Shown in pieces: positions 13,795-20,846 of a stretch of 38,212 bases of DNA (the stretch's first letter is position 1; each line of letters begins with the position of its first letter). The notes under the pieces are model-generated. The model saw only the letters and a program-made list of their open reading frames with translations. It ran no database searches and was not told where the DNA came from. Source of the stretch: Flavobacterium collinsii (GTDB lineage Bacteria > Bacteroidota > Bacteroidia > Flavobacteriales > Flavobacteriaceae); the NCBI RefSeq assembly GCF_902804485.1, contig NZ_CADCST010000131.1, forward strand, positions 1 to 38,212. The letters run 5' to 3'. Made by a program: the position numbers and the translations under genes.

Positions 13795-15077
13795 TAGTAT
13801 TGGAAATTTAATTCATTTTCATTTATTACAGGTGTAGCACCAAATCTTCCACTCATATAGTATTTTTCAAATGGTGCGTTTGCTCTAATGCCTGGAATAT
13901 CTGAAACAGAATAATAGCTACTATTACCTTCGTATTCCTTTTCTGCAAACCATATTTGATCTCTGCGAAATATTTCTCCATCAAGTAAAGAAACATCATG
14001 AGATGCAAAAATAAGCTGTGCATTTTTTGGATTGTTTTTTTTACAATGAAAAAGTTTAATTAATGCCCTTGTAAGTTTTGGGTGCAAACTTTTGTCAAGT
14101 TCATCTAGTACTAAAACTTGTCCATCTGCTAAAGCTTCTAGAATTAAGCCCCCAACAGCAAGTAGTTTTATTGTACCTGTAGACTCTTCAACTAGCTTCA
14201 TTTCAACCTTATCGATCTCTGTTTGGTTGTCATATTTTTTATGAATGGTTCTAATTCGGTATTTATATCTTTCAATTAATTCATCTTTTTCTTCCTCAGA
14301 CATTTCTTTTGGTAAAGTAGATCGTTTGATATCTTCTTCTTTTATAGTAATTTCTTCGATTCCTGTGTCAGCCACTCGCATTAACTTATTCATATTTTCG
14401 TTAAAGAAAGGAATATTATTTTTCCCTAATTTTTGTGAGAAATTTTGAATTAGTGCGTTGTCGTAGTCTGTATCTTGTATTGTCGAGATGAAAATATATT
14501 CTGCAAAGAAGTTGTAAGCTGTTTTTAGTTGTTCATTTTTTTCAGTGCCTATTTTAGATAAGAAAAGTTGATTTGGATATAATAAATCTTCAATTTCTTT
14601 TTTTCTACCTGTTAAATATTCACCATACTTAATTTTTTTTCCAATTTTACGGTCAAACAAAGTAGCACGTTGGCCTTTAGGATAGAATTTAAGACTTTCG
14701 TATATAACTTCTTTTTTTGTATAGCCAATTGCATAAACATATCTAATATTATCTTTAGCGATAAAATCTAGAGAAAACTCTATCGGTTCATTTTCTCCAT
14801 TTTTATTAAACAAAAAGGGTTCGAATGGTGAAATTTCAGTCTTTGCTTTGAAATTTGCAGATTCAGAAACCATGTATTGTAATGCTTTGAACGCCGTTAG
14901 CAAATTACTTTTTCCAGAAGCATTTCTTCCATATATAATAGCAGATCCTAAAACGTTAAAATCTGAGACATTAAGTAGATTTTCTTCGAGCTCGGAAACG
15001 TTATTTGCTGCAAGCATCGAAAAGCTTTGCCAATCTGAGATTGAACGAAAGTTTTTAAGTTTAAATTCTAGTATCAT
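13794..15077 (-). CDS. rloA: RloA/AbiLi-type AAA ATPase of a two-gene defence system
   Basis: The 427-residue ABC-type ATPase of the AAA_15/OLD-like class starts MILEFKLKNFRSISDWQSF. Walker A is GRNASGKS (50-57), a signature-like STGTIKLLAVGG lies at 299-310, Walker B VLVLDELDKSLHP spans 321-333 (Asp325, Glu326), and the switch histidine is in FASHD (His360). The middle section (about 85-290) is the SMC-like helical insert. It is the first gene of the rloA-rloB operon and the last gene before the right end of the element; about 190 bp of upstream DNA may hold its promoter. It is complete with all ATPase motifs. AbiL-type systems are known anti-phage modules; its phage range cannot be read from sequence. 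Confidence 0.9.
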   Translation of the reverse strand: MILEFKLKNFRSISDWQSFSMLAANNVSELEENLLNVSDFNVLGSAIIYGRNASGKSNLLTAFKALQYMVSESANFKAKTEISPFEPFLFNKNGENEPIEFSLDFIAKDNIRYVYAIGYTKKEVIYESLKFYPKGQRATLFDRKIGKKIKYGEYLTGRKKEIEDLLYPNQLFLSKIGTEKNEQLKTAYNFFAEYIFISTIQDTDYDNALIQNFSQKLGKNNIPFFNENMNKLMRVADTGIEEITIKEEDIKRSTLPKEMSEEEKDELIERYKYRIRTIHKKYDNQTEIDKVEMKLVEESTGTIKLLAVGGLILEALADGQVLVLDELDKSLHPKLTRALIKLFHCKKNNPKNAQLIFASHDVSLLDGEIFRRDQIWFAEKEYEGNSSYYSVSDIPGIRANAPFEKYYMSGRFGATPVINENELNFQY

Positions 15078-15270
15078 TTTCGGGAATTTATACGGTTTTT
15101 GTAAAAATTTTACAATTATTGGGTAAATATAGATAAAAAAATAAAATTCAGTTTCAAACGAAAGATAATTTTAACTTTTAGTAGAGATAAATTTAATTAA
15201 AATGATCTTTAAGTCTGAACGAATCCATTATTGCATATAACATAAAAAAAAAGTCATTAGCAGGTATTAA

Positions 15271-15290
15271 ACGGCAACGAAAACGGAAAC
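15271..15290. repeat. Candidate integrase arm-site repeat, right end
   Basis: ACGGCAACGAAAACGGAAAC (15271-15290) matches 911-930 with one substitution (GGCAAC to GGAAAC). It is in the same orientation as the two left-end copies and lies 45 bp inside the attR core. Confidence 0.6.
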
Positions 15291-15291
15291 T

Positions 15292-15331
15292 AGAAATAAA
15301 AAACCCTGTTTGTCAAGTGATTACAGGGTTT
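15292..15331 (-). terminator. Element-supplied replacement terminator for tmRNA
   Basis: AAACCCTGT (15301-15309) pairs with ACAGGGTTT (15323-15331), and on the minus strand is followed by TTTTTTATTT. It lies four bases past the tmRNA CCA end and inside the element. Transcription of ssrA therefore still ends close to its 3' end after insertion. Confidence 0.85.
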
Positions 15332-15334
15332 TTT

Positions 15335-15347
15335 GTGGAGTCGCCGG
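15335..15347. repeat. attR core: right 13-bp direct repeat within ssrA
   Basis: GTGGAGTCGCCGG is identical to 778-790. It covers the tmRNA CCA end and acceptor stem, so the gene is rebuilt exactly on insertion. Sequence to the right continues the T-arm (GAATCGAACCC). Confidence 0.85.
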
Positions 15348-15729
15348 GAATCGAACCCGGGTCCAAACAAGCAACTAAAGAGCTTTCTACACGTTTATTC
15401 CCTGATTGGATTTTCGATGTTAAGCCAGGTCAGGAACAACCACTCAACACTTATCTTCTTAATTTCAATCTCCACCCGAAGCTCATGGAAATCTAGGTTT
15501 ATTTTTACGGTTCCCCTGTACTGACCGCCACAAACCAAGGCTTTCAAGGAGAATCCAGCTTTCCTACCTGGTAGGAACGTGGCGCAATCGTACTATAATT
15601 CGGATTATGCAGCTAAAGCGTAGTTATTTTCGCCGTGTAAAATTGTAAGATCTTATATTTACGAGCAAGGTCTCAATGCTCGACGTGCTTACTTTTCAAT
15701 TCGACTTGCTGTCAAAACCAGTCGACCCC
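15336..15729 (-). ncRNA. ssrA: tmRNA (transfer-messenger RNA), tag peptide GENNYALAA
   Basis: About 394 nt on the minus strand. The 5' end GGGGTCGACTGG and the 3' T-arm/acceptor (GGTTCGATTCCCGGCGACTC then CCA) form the tRNA-like domain. The encoded tag runs at 15605-15634 as GGC GAA AAT AAC TAC GCT TTA GCT GCA TAA, giving GENNYALAA. The RNA rescues stalled ribosomes and marks the nascent chains for proteolysis, working with SmpB. The mobile element sits exactly at its 3' end without changing the mature RNA. Confidence 0.97.
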
Positions 15730-15742
15730 AAAAATGAGTTTG

Positions 15743-15750
15743 CAAATTTA
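15743..15750 (-). promoter_or_regulatory. -7 box of the tmRNA promoter
   Basis: TAAATTTG on the minus strand fits the Bacteroidota TAnnTTTG box and lies 13 bases before the GGGG start of the mature tmRNA. I see no convincing TTG at -33. The 232-bp gap to the next gene holds nothing else recognisable. Confidence 0.45.
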
Positions 15751-15961
15751 TACTATTTGAAGTTAGTTTTGTAATAAATCTTTCAGAAAATTGTATTGTT
15801 CAATTTAGTCGAAAATCGAAAGTTGTAAAGTTTTTAAAGTCAGATACTTACTTTTTGTTGCTTCTTTTTGTTTTCGCACAATTGATGCAGTTTAAAAAAG
15901 ATCAAAGCCAATATTGATAACTGCTTTAGGACTTTACGACTTTTGGCTTTGAACTATTATA

Positions 15962-17167
15962 TTATTCTTCATCCTTGAAATTAAACGGATAATCACCAAA
16001 AATTGGCGCCAGTTTACGAACAGCATACGTATTTCGGGTCATTTTATTTGATAAAGCAATAATCGTAACATGCTCTTTCATTAACGGAATGTATGATGAG
16101 GTATTACCGTGCCACCAACCGTTGTGGAAATAATAGTTTTGCCCTGTTTCCCAATTGATCATTCGGATTCCTAAACCATAATTTTTGGTTCCCTTACGCT
16201 CATTACTGTAACCGGTATAAACTTGTTTAAGTAATTCGGGTTTTAGAAAGTCAGGTGAATTTCTGGCGCGGTCAAACTTTAAAAGATCTCGTACCGTTGA
16301 AAAGATATTTTTATCCCCATAAACATTATCCAGATAATCAAAACCAATTTCTACACCATTACCTTTATAAGAAGGAACAATTTTTTTTCTGTCCTTATCA
16401 TCGTCAAAAACATAGGTGTGTTTCATTCCCAGAGGTTTAAAAATCATTTGGTGCATGGCTTCTTTATATGTTAAGCCCGTAATTTTTTCAATAATTAAAG
16501 CTAGCATTGCATAGTTGGTATTGCAATAGCTAAAACGTGTTCCGGTTCGAGATTCTAAACCAATATTTTTGGTAGCCAGAATATCCAGGATATCTTTATT
16601 GGTAAGCTGATTGTGCCTGTCCCATACTGATTTGTCCCGGTCTGTGAAATAGGCATAATTGCGCATTCCACTACGATGGTTAAGCAACATTCTTATCGTA
16701 CATTCTTCGTACGGAAAGGTTTTTAGAATTGTATTTACTTTTTGATCTAAATCGATCTTACCTGCATTTACAAGTTTTAAAACAGCAGTAGCAGTTAAAA
16801 CTTTACTCACAGAAGCAATTTGAACAGGAGTTTCTGCAGTTATTTTAGTGCCTTCGTTTTTATTCGAAAATCCGTTATATCTTTCAAAAATAATCTGACC
16901 GTTTCTGGCTACTAAAAAACTCCCGTTCATACTATTGTTGGGCCAGTTTTTGTTGTAAAAGTGATTTATTCTTCCGGTTACTGAATTTATATAGGCTTGT
17001 GAAATTCTTTTTTCCGGGCCTAATGGTTTCATTTTGGGTAAAGTATCTTCTATCGTTGATGCAGTATCTGCGGTTGTTTTTTTATCTTTTCCACAAGAAC
17101 TTAAAACTAATATTAGAAAAAGTATTTGTGGTATATTTGTTTTTTTAAGGAAGCTCATTTTCATCAT
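15962..17167 (-). CDS. Serine hydrolase lipoprotein, beta-lactamase class C/esterase-like
   Basis: The 401-residue protein has a lipoprotein signal (ILFLILVLSSCGKDKK, Cys25) and a penicillin-binding/class C beta-lactamase fold. Motifs are SVSK (Ser119, Lys122; QIASVSKVL), YCN (214-216) and a late HNGWWHG that takes the place of the KTG box. Such proteins are usually esterases, D-aminopeptidases or peptidoglycan hydrolases rather than resistance enzymes. It would be anchored in the outer or inner membrane facing the periplasm. Three start codons lie close together (MMKMSF); the third gives a more usual signal length. It is the first chromosomal gene to the right of ssrA. Confidence 0.85.
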   Translation of the reverse strand: MMKMSFLKKTNIPQILFLILVLSSCGKDKKTTADTASTIEDTLPKMKPLGPEKRISQAYINSVTGRINHFYNKNWPNNSMNGSFLVARNGQIIFERYNGFSNKNEGTKITAETPVQIASVSKVLTATAVLKLVNAGKIDLDQKVNTILKTFPYEECTIRMLLNHRSGMRNYAYFTDRDKSVWDRHNQLTNKDILDILATKNIGLESRTGTRFSYCNTNYAMLALIIEKITGLTYKEAMHQMIFKPLGMKHTYVFDDDKDRKKIVPSYKGNGVEIGFDYLDNVYGDKNIFSTVRDLLKFDRARNSPDFLKPELLKQVYTGYSNERKGTKNYGLGIRMINWETGQNYYFHNGWWHGNTSSYIPLMKEHVTIIALSNKMTRNTYAVRKLAPIFGDYPFNFKDEE

Positions 17168-17309
17168 TCTTTAAAAACAAATATATAGAATTCAATATTT
17201 ATGTTTTACCGTTTGGGGATACTTCAAAAGGCTTGTTTAACAAAAAATTAAGATTTTGTTTAATTAATTGATTGTTTGTCAGCTTTTAACGGTTTTTAAA
17301 TATTCTAAA

Positions 17310-17352
17310 TTGTAATTCTGAATGAAAACTTTAACTAAATTTGTTATATTTG
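17310..17352 (+). promoter_or_regulatory. Promoter candidate of the oxidoreductase gene
   Basis: TTG at 17310-17312 and TAAATTTG at 17336-17343 lie 23 bp apart, near the flavobacterial -33/-7 arrangement. A second -7-like TATATTTG follows at 17345-17352. The start codon is 53 bp further on. Confidence 0.4.
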
Positions 17353-17404
17353 AAACAAATAAGATGTAAAAAGTTATATTAATAATTATTTTAAACGCAT
17401 TTAA

Positions 17405-18607
17405 ATGAAATTTGGAATCATAAAAGAAAGAAAAAACCCGCCGGATCGCAGAGTTGTTTTTGCTCCTAATGAACTTACAAGGCTTAAACAGCTTTATCAT
17501 GAAGCGGTAGTTGAGGTAGAGAGTTCCGATATCAGGATTTTTTCGGATATACAATACAAAAGTATGGGAATCACTGTTACCGAAGATGTTTCGGACTGTG
17601 ATGTGTTATTTGGTGTAAAAGAGGTTCCGGTTGAGAATTTGATTCCTAATAAAGCCTATTTCTTTTTTTCGCATACGATTAAAAAACAGCCTTATAATCG
17701 AAAATTGCTACAGGCTATTTTAGAGAAAAATATTGATTTATACGACCATGAAACTATTGTGGATGCTAACAATCGACGCTTAATTGGTTTTGGAAAGTAT
17801 GCTGGAATGGTGGGAGTTTACAACGGAATTCGTGCTTTTGGAATAAAGTTTGAATTGTTTAAATTGCCAAAAGCAGAAACTCTGGATGGAAAAGAGGCTT
17901 TGATCAAACAGTTAAAACGTATTACTATGCCGGCTCTAAAATTTGTCATTACCGGGACCGGAAAAGTCGGGAGTGGTGCTAAAGAAATTTTGGACGCTAT
18001 AAAAATAAAAGAAATTACGGTTGACAATTATTTGACTAAAAAGTATGCGCAAGCCGTTTATGTACAGTTGGATGTTTTAGAATATAATAAACGTATTGAT
18101 GGTCAGGTTGTTGATTTTAAAGATTTCGTAGCAAATCCAGAGGAATATGTTTCTGATTTTGAAAAATTTACTAAAGTGACAGATATCTATTTTGCCGGTC
18201 ATTTTTATGCTTCTGGTGCTCCAATGATTTTAACGCGTGAGATGTTGAATGCAAGTGATTGCAAGCTAAAAGTGGTTGCCGATATTTCCTGTGATGTTAA
18301 TGGTCCAATTGCTTGTACCGTGCGATCCTCGACCATTGCGGAGCCTTTATATGGCTATTTTCCTTTGGAAGATAAAGAAGTAGATGTATTTCATCCGGCG
18401 GCGGTAGTGGTAATGGCTGTTGATAATTTACCATGTGAAATTCCAAAAGATGCCAGTGAAGGTTTTGGAGAGCAATTTATGGAGCATGTGATTCCGGCCT
18501 TCTTCAACGGAGATAAAGATGGAATTTTAAAACGCGCTAAAATAACGGAGAACGGGAAACTAACAGAAAGGTTTAGTTACCTGCAGGATTATGTAGACGG
18601 AAAGTAA
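17405..18607 (+). CDS. NAD(P)-dependent oxidoreductase, alanine dehydrogenase/saccharopine dehydrogenase-like
   Basis: The 400-residue protein starts with the alanine dehydrogenase/transhydrogenase N-terminal pattern (MKFGIIKERKNPPDRRVVFA, then VLFGVKEVP). It has a Rossmann-type VITGTGKVGSGAKEIL (about residues 180-195) and the segment VVADISCDVNGPIACTVRSS, which recalls the lysine-ketoglutarate reductase (LYS1/AASS-type) branch. The substrate could be alanine, lysine/saccharopine or another amino acid; this cannot be settled by reading. It is a single-gene unit between the serine hydrolase and a strong bidirectional terminator. Confidence 0.8.
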   Translation: MKFGIIKERKNPPDRRVVFAPNELTRLKQLYHEAVVEVESSDIRIFSDIQYKSMGITVTEDVSDCDVLFGVKEVPVENLIPNKAYFFFSHTIKKQPYNRKLLQAILEKNIDLYDHETIVDANNRRLIGFGKYAGMVGVYNGIRAFGIKFELFKLPKAETLDGKEALIKQLKRITMPALKFVITGTGKVGSGAKEILDAIKIKEITVDNYLTKKYAQAVYVQLDVLEYNKRIDGQVVDFKDFVANPEEYVSDFEKFTKVTDIYFAGHFYASGAPMILTREMLNASDCKLKVVADISCDVNGPIACTVRSSTIAEPLYGYFPLEDKEVDVFHPAAVVVMAVDNLPCEIPKDASEGFGEQFMEHVIPAFFNGDKDGILKRAKITENGKLTERFSYLQDYVDGK

Positions 18608-18671
18608 TTATTAATTGTGAATTATAAATTGTTAATTGTTTCAATTTTTGAATTCCAATTTTATATACAAG

Positions 18672-18710
18672 AAAAAAGAGCTTTCTAATAATTTTAGAAA
18701 GCTCTTTTTT
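18672..18710. terminator. Bidirectional terminator between the oxidoreductase gene and fumC
   Basis: AAAAAAGAGCTTTCTAA (18672-18688) and TTAGAAAGCTCTTTTTT (18694-18710) are a perfect 17-bp palindrome with a 5-base loop. A and T tails on both sides allow it to end both converging genes. Confidence 0.9.
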
Positions 18711-18755
18711 ATGATGTAAGGTTAAGGTAATTTATAATTAACCATTTATAATTAA

Positions 18756-20141
18756 TTACACCATCTCCTCCGGTTTCACCCAGGCATCAAAATCTTCAGG
18801 GCTTACGTAGCCTAAACGAACGGCTTCGTCTTTAAGAGTAGTTCCGTTTTTGTGGGCTGTCTGTGCAATTTCGGCAGCTTTATAATAGCCAATTTTTGTG
18901 TTTAAGGCGGTAACCAGCATCAACGAGTTGTCGACTAGTTCCTTAATGCGTTTATAGTTTGGTTCGATTCCTTTTGCGCAATGTTCGTCAAACGAGATAC
19001 AGGCATCTCCTAATAATCGTGCAGATTGCAGGAAGTTTGCGGCCATAACCGGTTTGAAGACATTCAGTTCATAATGTCCCTGCATTCCGCCAACTGCAAT
19101 TGCCATGTCGTTTCCGATTACCTGTGCACAAACCATTGTTAATGCTTCGCATTGGGTTGGGTTTACTTTTCCTGGCATGATAGACGATCCCGGTTCGTTT
19201 TCCGGAATGTGAATTTCGCCAATTCCTGAACGAGGTCCTGAAGCTAGCATTCTCACATCATTTGCGATTTTGTTTAGGGAAACGGCTAGTTGTTTTAAGG
19301 CTCCATGGGTTTCTACAATAGCGTCGTGTGCCGCCAGGGCTTCAAATTTGTTTTCGGCCGTCACAAAAGGATGATTGGTAAATTTTGCAATATACTCGGC
19401 TACTTTTACATCGTACCCTTTTGGAGTATTTAATCCGGTGCCTACTGCAGTTCCCCCCAAAGCGATTTCGGATAAATGGGCGAGTGTATTTTTAAGCGCT
19501 TTTAATCCAAAAGACAATTGAGCGGCGTATCCTGAAATTTCCTGTCCAAGTGTTAATGGAGTGGCATCCATAAGGTGGGTACGGCCAATTTTTACTACGT
19601 CCTTAAATTCGGTTGCTTTTGCAACTAATGTGGCATGAAGTTTTTCGACTCCCGGAATGGTGGTTTCAATTACCATTTTGTAAGCTGCAATGTGCATGGC
19701 TGTAGGGAAGGTATCGTTGGAAGATTGTGATTTGTTTACGTCGTCATTGGCTTTAATAAATGGTTCACCTTCTCCAATATTGAATCCTTTTAAGACTTGT
19801 GCGCGATTGGCTATTACCTCGTTGACATTCATGTTGCTTTGTGTTCCTGAACCGGTTTGCCAGATCACAAGAGGGAATTCGTCATTTAACTGCCCTGCTA
19901 AAATCTCGTCGCAAACAGCTGCGATGGCATCTCTTTTTTCGAAAGGTAAAACGCCTAAGTCGGCATTAGCATAAGCGGCTGCTTTTTTTAGATAAGCAAA
20001 GCCTTCAATGATTTCCTGCGGCATTGACCCGGATGCTCCAATTTTAAAGTTATTTCTTGAACGTTCTGTTTGTGCTCCCCAATACTTATCGGCAGGGACC
20101 TGCACTTCGCCCATCGTGTCTTTTTCTATTCTGTATTTCAT
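18756..20141 (-). CDS. fumC: Fumarate hydratase class II
   Basis: The 461-residue protein is full length for class II fumarase. It starts MKYRIEKDTMGEVQVPADKY, has WGAQTERSRNNF, GTQSNMNVNEVIANRA, the helix KIGRTHLMDATPLTLGQE, and the signature GSSIMPGKVNPTQCEA with the catalytic-loop serine. This is an iron-free homotetramer that hydrates fumarate to L-malate in the TCA cycle. It is transcribed alone, converging on the oxidoreductase gene and separated from it by the palindrome at 18672-18710. Upstream lie a 21-bp tandem repeat and an RNA-like hairpin element. Confidence 0.96.
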   Translation of the reverse strand: MKYRIEKDTMGEVQVPADKYWGAQTERSRNNFKIGASGSMPQEIIEGFAYLKKAAAYANADLGVLPFEKRDAIAAVCDEILAGQLNDEFPLVIWQTGSGTQSNMNVNEVIANRAQVLKGFNIGEGEPFIKANDDVNKSQSSNDTFPTAMHIAAYKMVIETTIPGVEKLHATLVAKATEFKDVVKIGRTHLMDATPLTLGQEISGYAAQLSFGLKALKNTLAHLSEIALGGTAVGTGLNTPKGYDVKVAEYIAKFTNHPFVTAENKFEALAAHDAIVETHGALKQLAVSLNKIANDVRMLASGPRSGIGEIHIPENEPGSSIMPGKVNPTQCEALTMVCAQVIGNDMAIAVGGMQGHYELNVFKPVMAANFLQSARLLGDACISFDEHCAKGIEPNYKRIKELVDNSLMLVTALNTKIGYYKAAEIAQTAHKNGTTLKDEAVRLGYVSPEDFDAWVKPEEMV

Positions 20142-20150
20142 TATGTGGTA

Positions 20151-20226
20151 TGTAAAAAGTTATTTGTAAAATGTGAAATGTTGTTTGTAATATGTAAAAT
20201 GTTGTTTGTAATATGTAAAATGTTTG
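20151..20226. repeat. 21-bp tandem repeat upstream of fumC
   Basis: Units starting TGTAAAATGTTGTTTGTAAT begin at 20151, 20172, 20193 and 20214 with exact 21-bp spacing; the first is degenerate and the last partial. It starts only 10 bp upstream of the fumC start codon, so it lies in its leader or promoter. The period is two helical turns and a multiple of three, which makes the region look falsely coding. Confidence 0.85.
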
Positions 20227-20258
20227 CTGAAAACTGAAATTTCTTATGAAAATGAATG

Positions 20259-20338
20259 AACTAGCCCTGATGGCAGTGGCATCCTTTTGTGCCGGGGTTC
20301 GGCACAAAAGATAGAGCGGACAGCAGGAATTAGCTTCT
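20259..20338 (+). ncRNA. Candidate structured RNA element (Flavo-1-like)
   Basis: A strong hairpin, CTTTTGTGCC (20284-20293) with GGCACAAAAG (20301-20310), is extended by ATC/GAT and by an outer CCTG (20266-20269)/CAGG (20324-20327). It is framed by CTAGCCCTGATGG and AGCGGACAGCAGGAATTAGC. I recall this framing (AGCCC-GAT...AGCGGA-AGC-GG) as a recurring intergenic element in Flavobacteriia, perhaps the published Flavo-1 RNA motif; that identity is from memory. No ORF uses it. The strand is assigned from the motif as I remember it. Confidence 0.5.
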
Positions 20339-20526
20339 GAAAACTCTCATGTTCTTGTGCTTGAGATTGTTCAGTAAAATGGCGGTTATCCATAAGAAAA
20401 AAAGCTTATTTAAAATGAGTATAAATATAAGCATAAATGTTATTTCCCGAAAATTGATTTGGATTTTATTGCTAAGGAAAAATATAAGGCTTACATTTGT
20501 CCTTACATTCAAAAATTCCGGAAAAC

Positions 20527-20697
20527 ATGTTTGAATTTTCACAGTACTTAGGTTTTTTACTTTTCTTGACCATACTAACTATAGGGTTTTGGTTGATGTT
20601 TTTCTTAGTAGGTTTCGTATCTTATTGGGTTACGGGTGCTAGCTGGGAAATGTTCAAAGAGAAAAGAGCAAAGAAGAAACAAGAACAATCGATTTAA
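20527..20697 (+). CDS. Small membrane protein, 56 residues
   Basis: I chose ATG 20527 (MFEFSQYLGFLLFLTILTIG) over an upstream in-frame ATG at 20497. A long hydrophobic stretch (about 8-41) could cross the membrane once or twice and is followed by an amphipathic, strongly basic tail (WEMFKEKRAKKKQEQSI). The family is not recognised. Short proteins of this layout are common in Flavobacterium. The gene has its own terminator at 20715-20748. The 385-bp region before it holds the tandem repeat and RNA-like element, described separately. Confidence 0.6.
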   Translation: MFEFSQYLGFLLFLTILTIGFWLMFFLVGFVSYWVTGASWEMFKEKRAKKKQEQSI

Positions 20698-20714
20698 TTT
20701 TAAGTTGATTTCAT

Positions 20715-20748
20715 AAAAAAGGACCCGTTTTTACGAGTCCTTTTTTTT
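20715..20748 (+). terminator. Terminator of the small membrane protein gene
   Basis: AAAAAGGAC (20716-20724) pairs with GTCCTTTTT (20737-20745); the short loop CCGTTTTTACGA and a run of eight T complete a clear intrinsic terminator. Confidence 0.88.
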
Positions 20749-20775
20749 ATGCTATAAAATGAAATTCCAAAATCC

Positions 20776-20820
20776 AAATCCAAATTCCAATTAAGTTTTA
20801 CAAAATTGGAATTTGGATTT
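20776..20820. terminator. 17-bp palindrome, AATTCCAAATT family
   Basis: AAATCCAAATTCCAATT (20776-20792) and its perfect complement (20804-20820) have an 11-base loop. It lies between converging genes and may terminate the TonB receptor gene on the minus strand. A related palindrome is at 26144-26184. Confidence 0.7.
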
Positions 20821-20846
20821 TTTCAGTTTAGATTTTAATCTAGATG

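Noticed and set aside
15333..15524. ORF across the tmRNA 3' part
   Set aside because: It lies antisense within ssrA; its peptide (SRRESNPGPN) is the familiar false translation of a tRNA-like T-arm.
20086..20307. Minus-strand ORF with a repeating FYILQTT peptide
   Set aside because: It is a product of the 21-bp tandem repeat and overlaps the fumC start.
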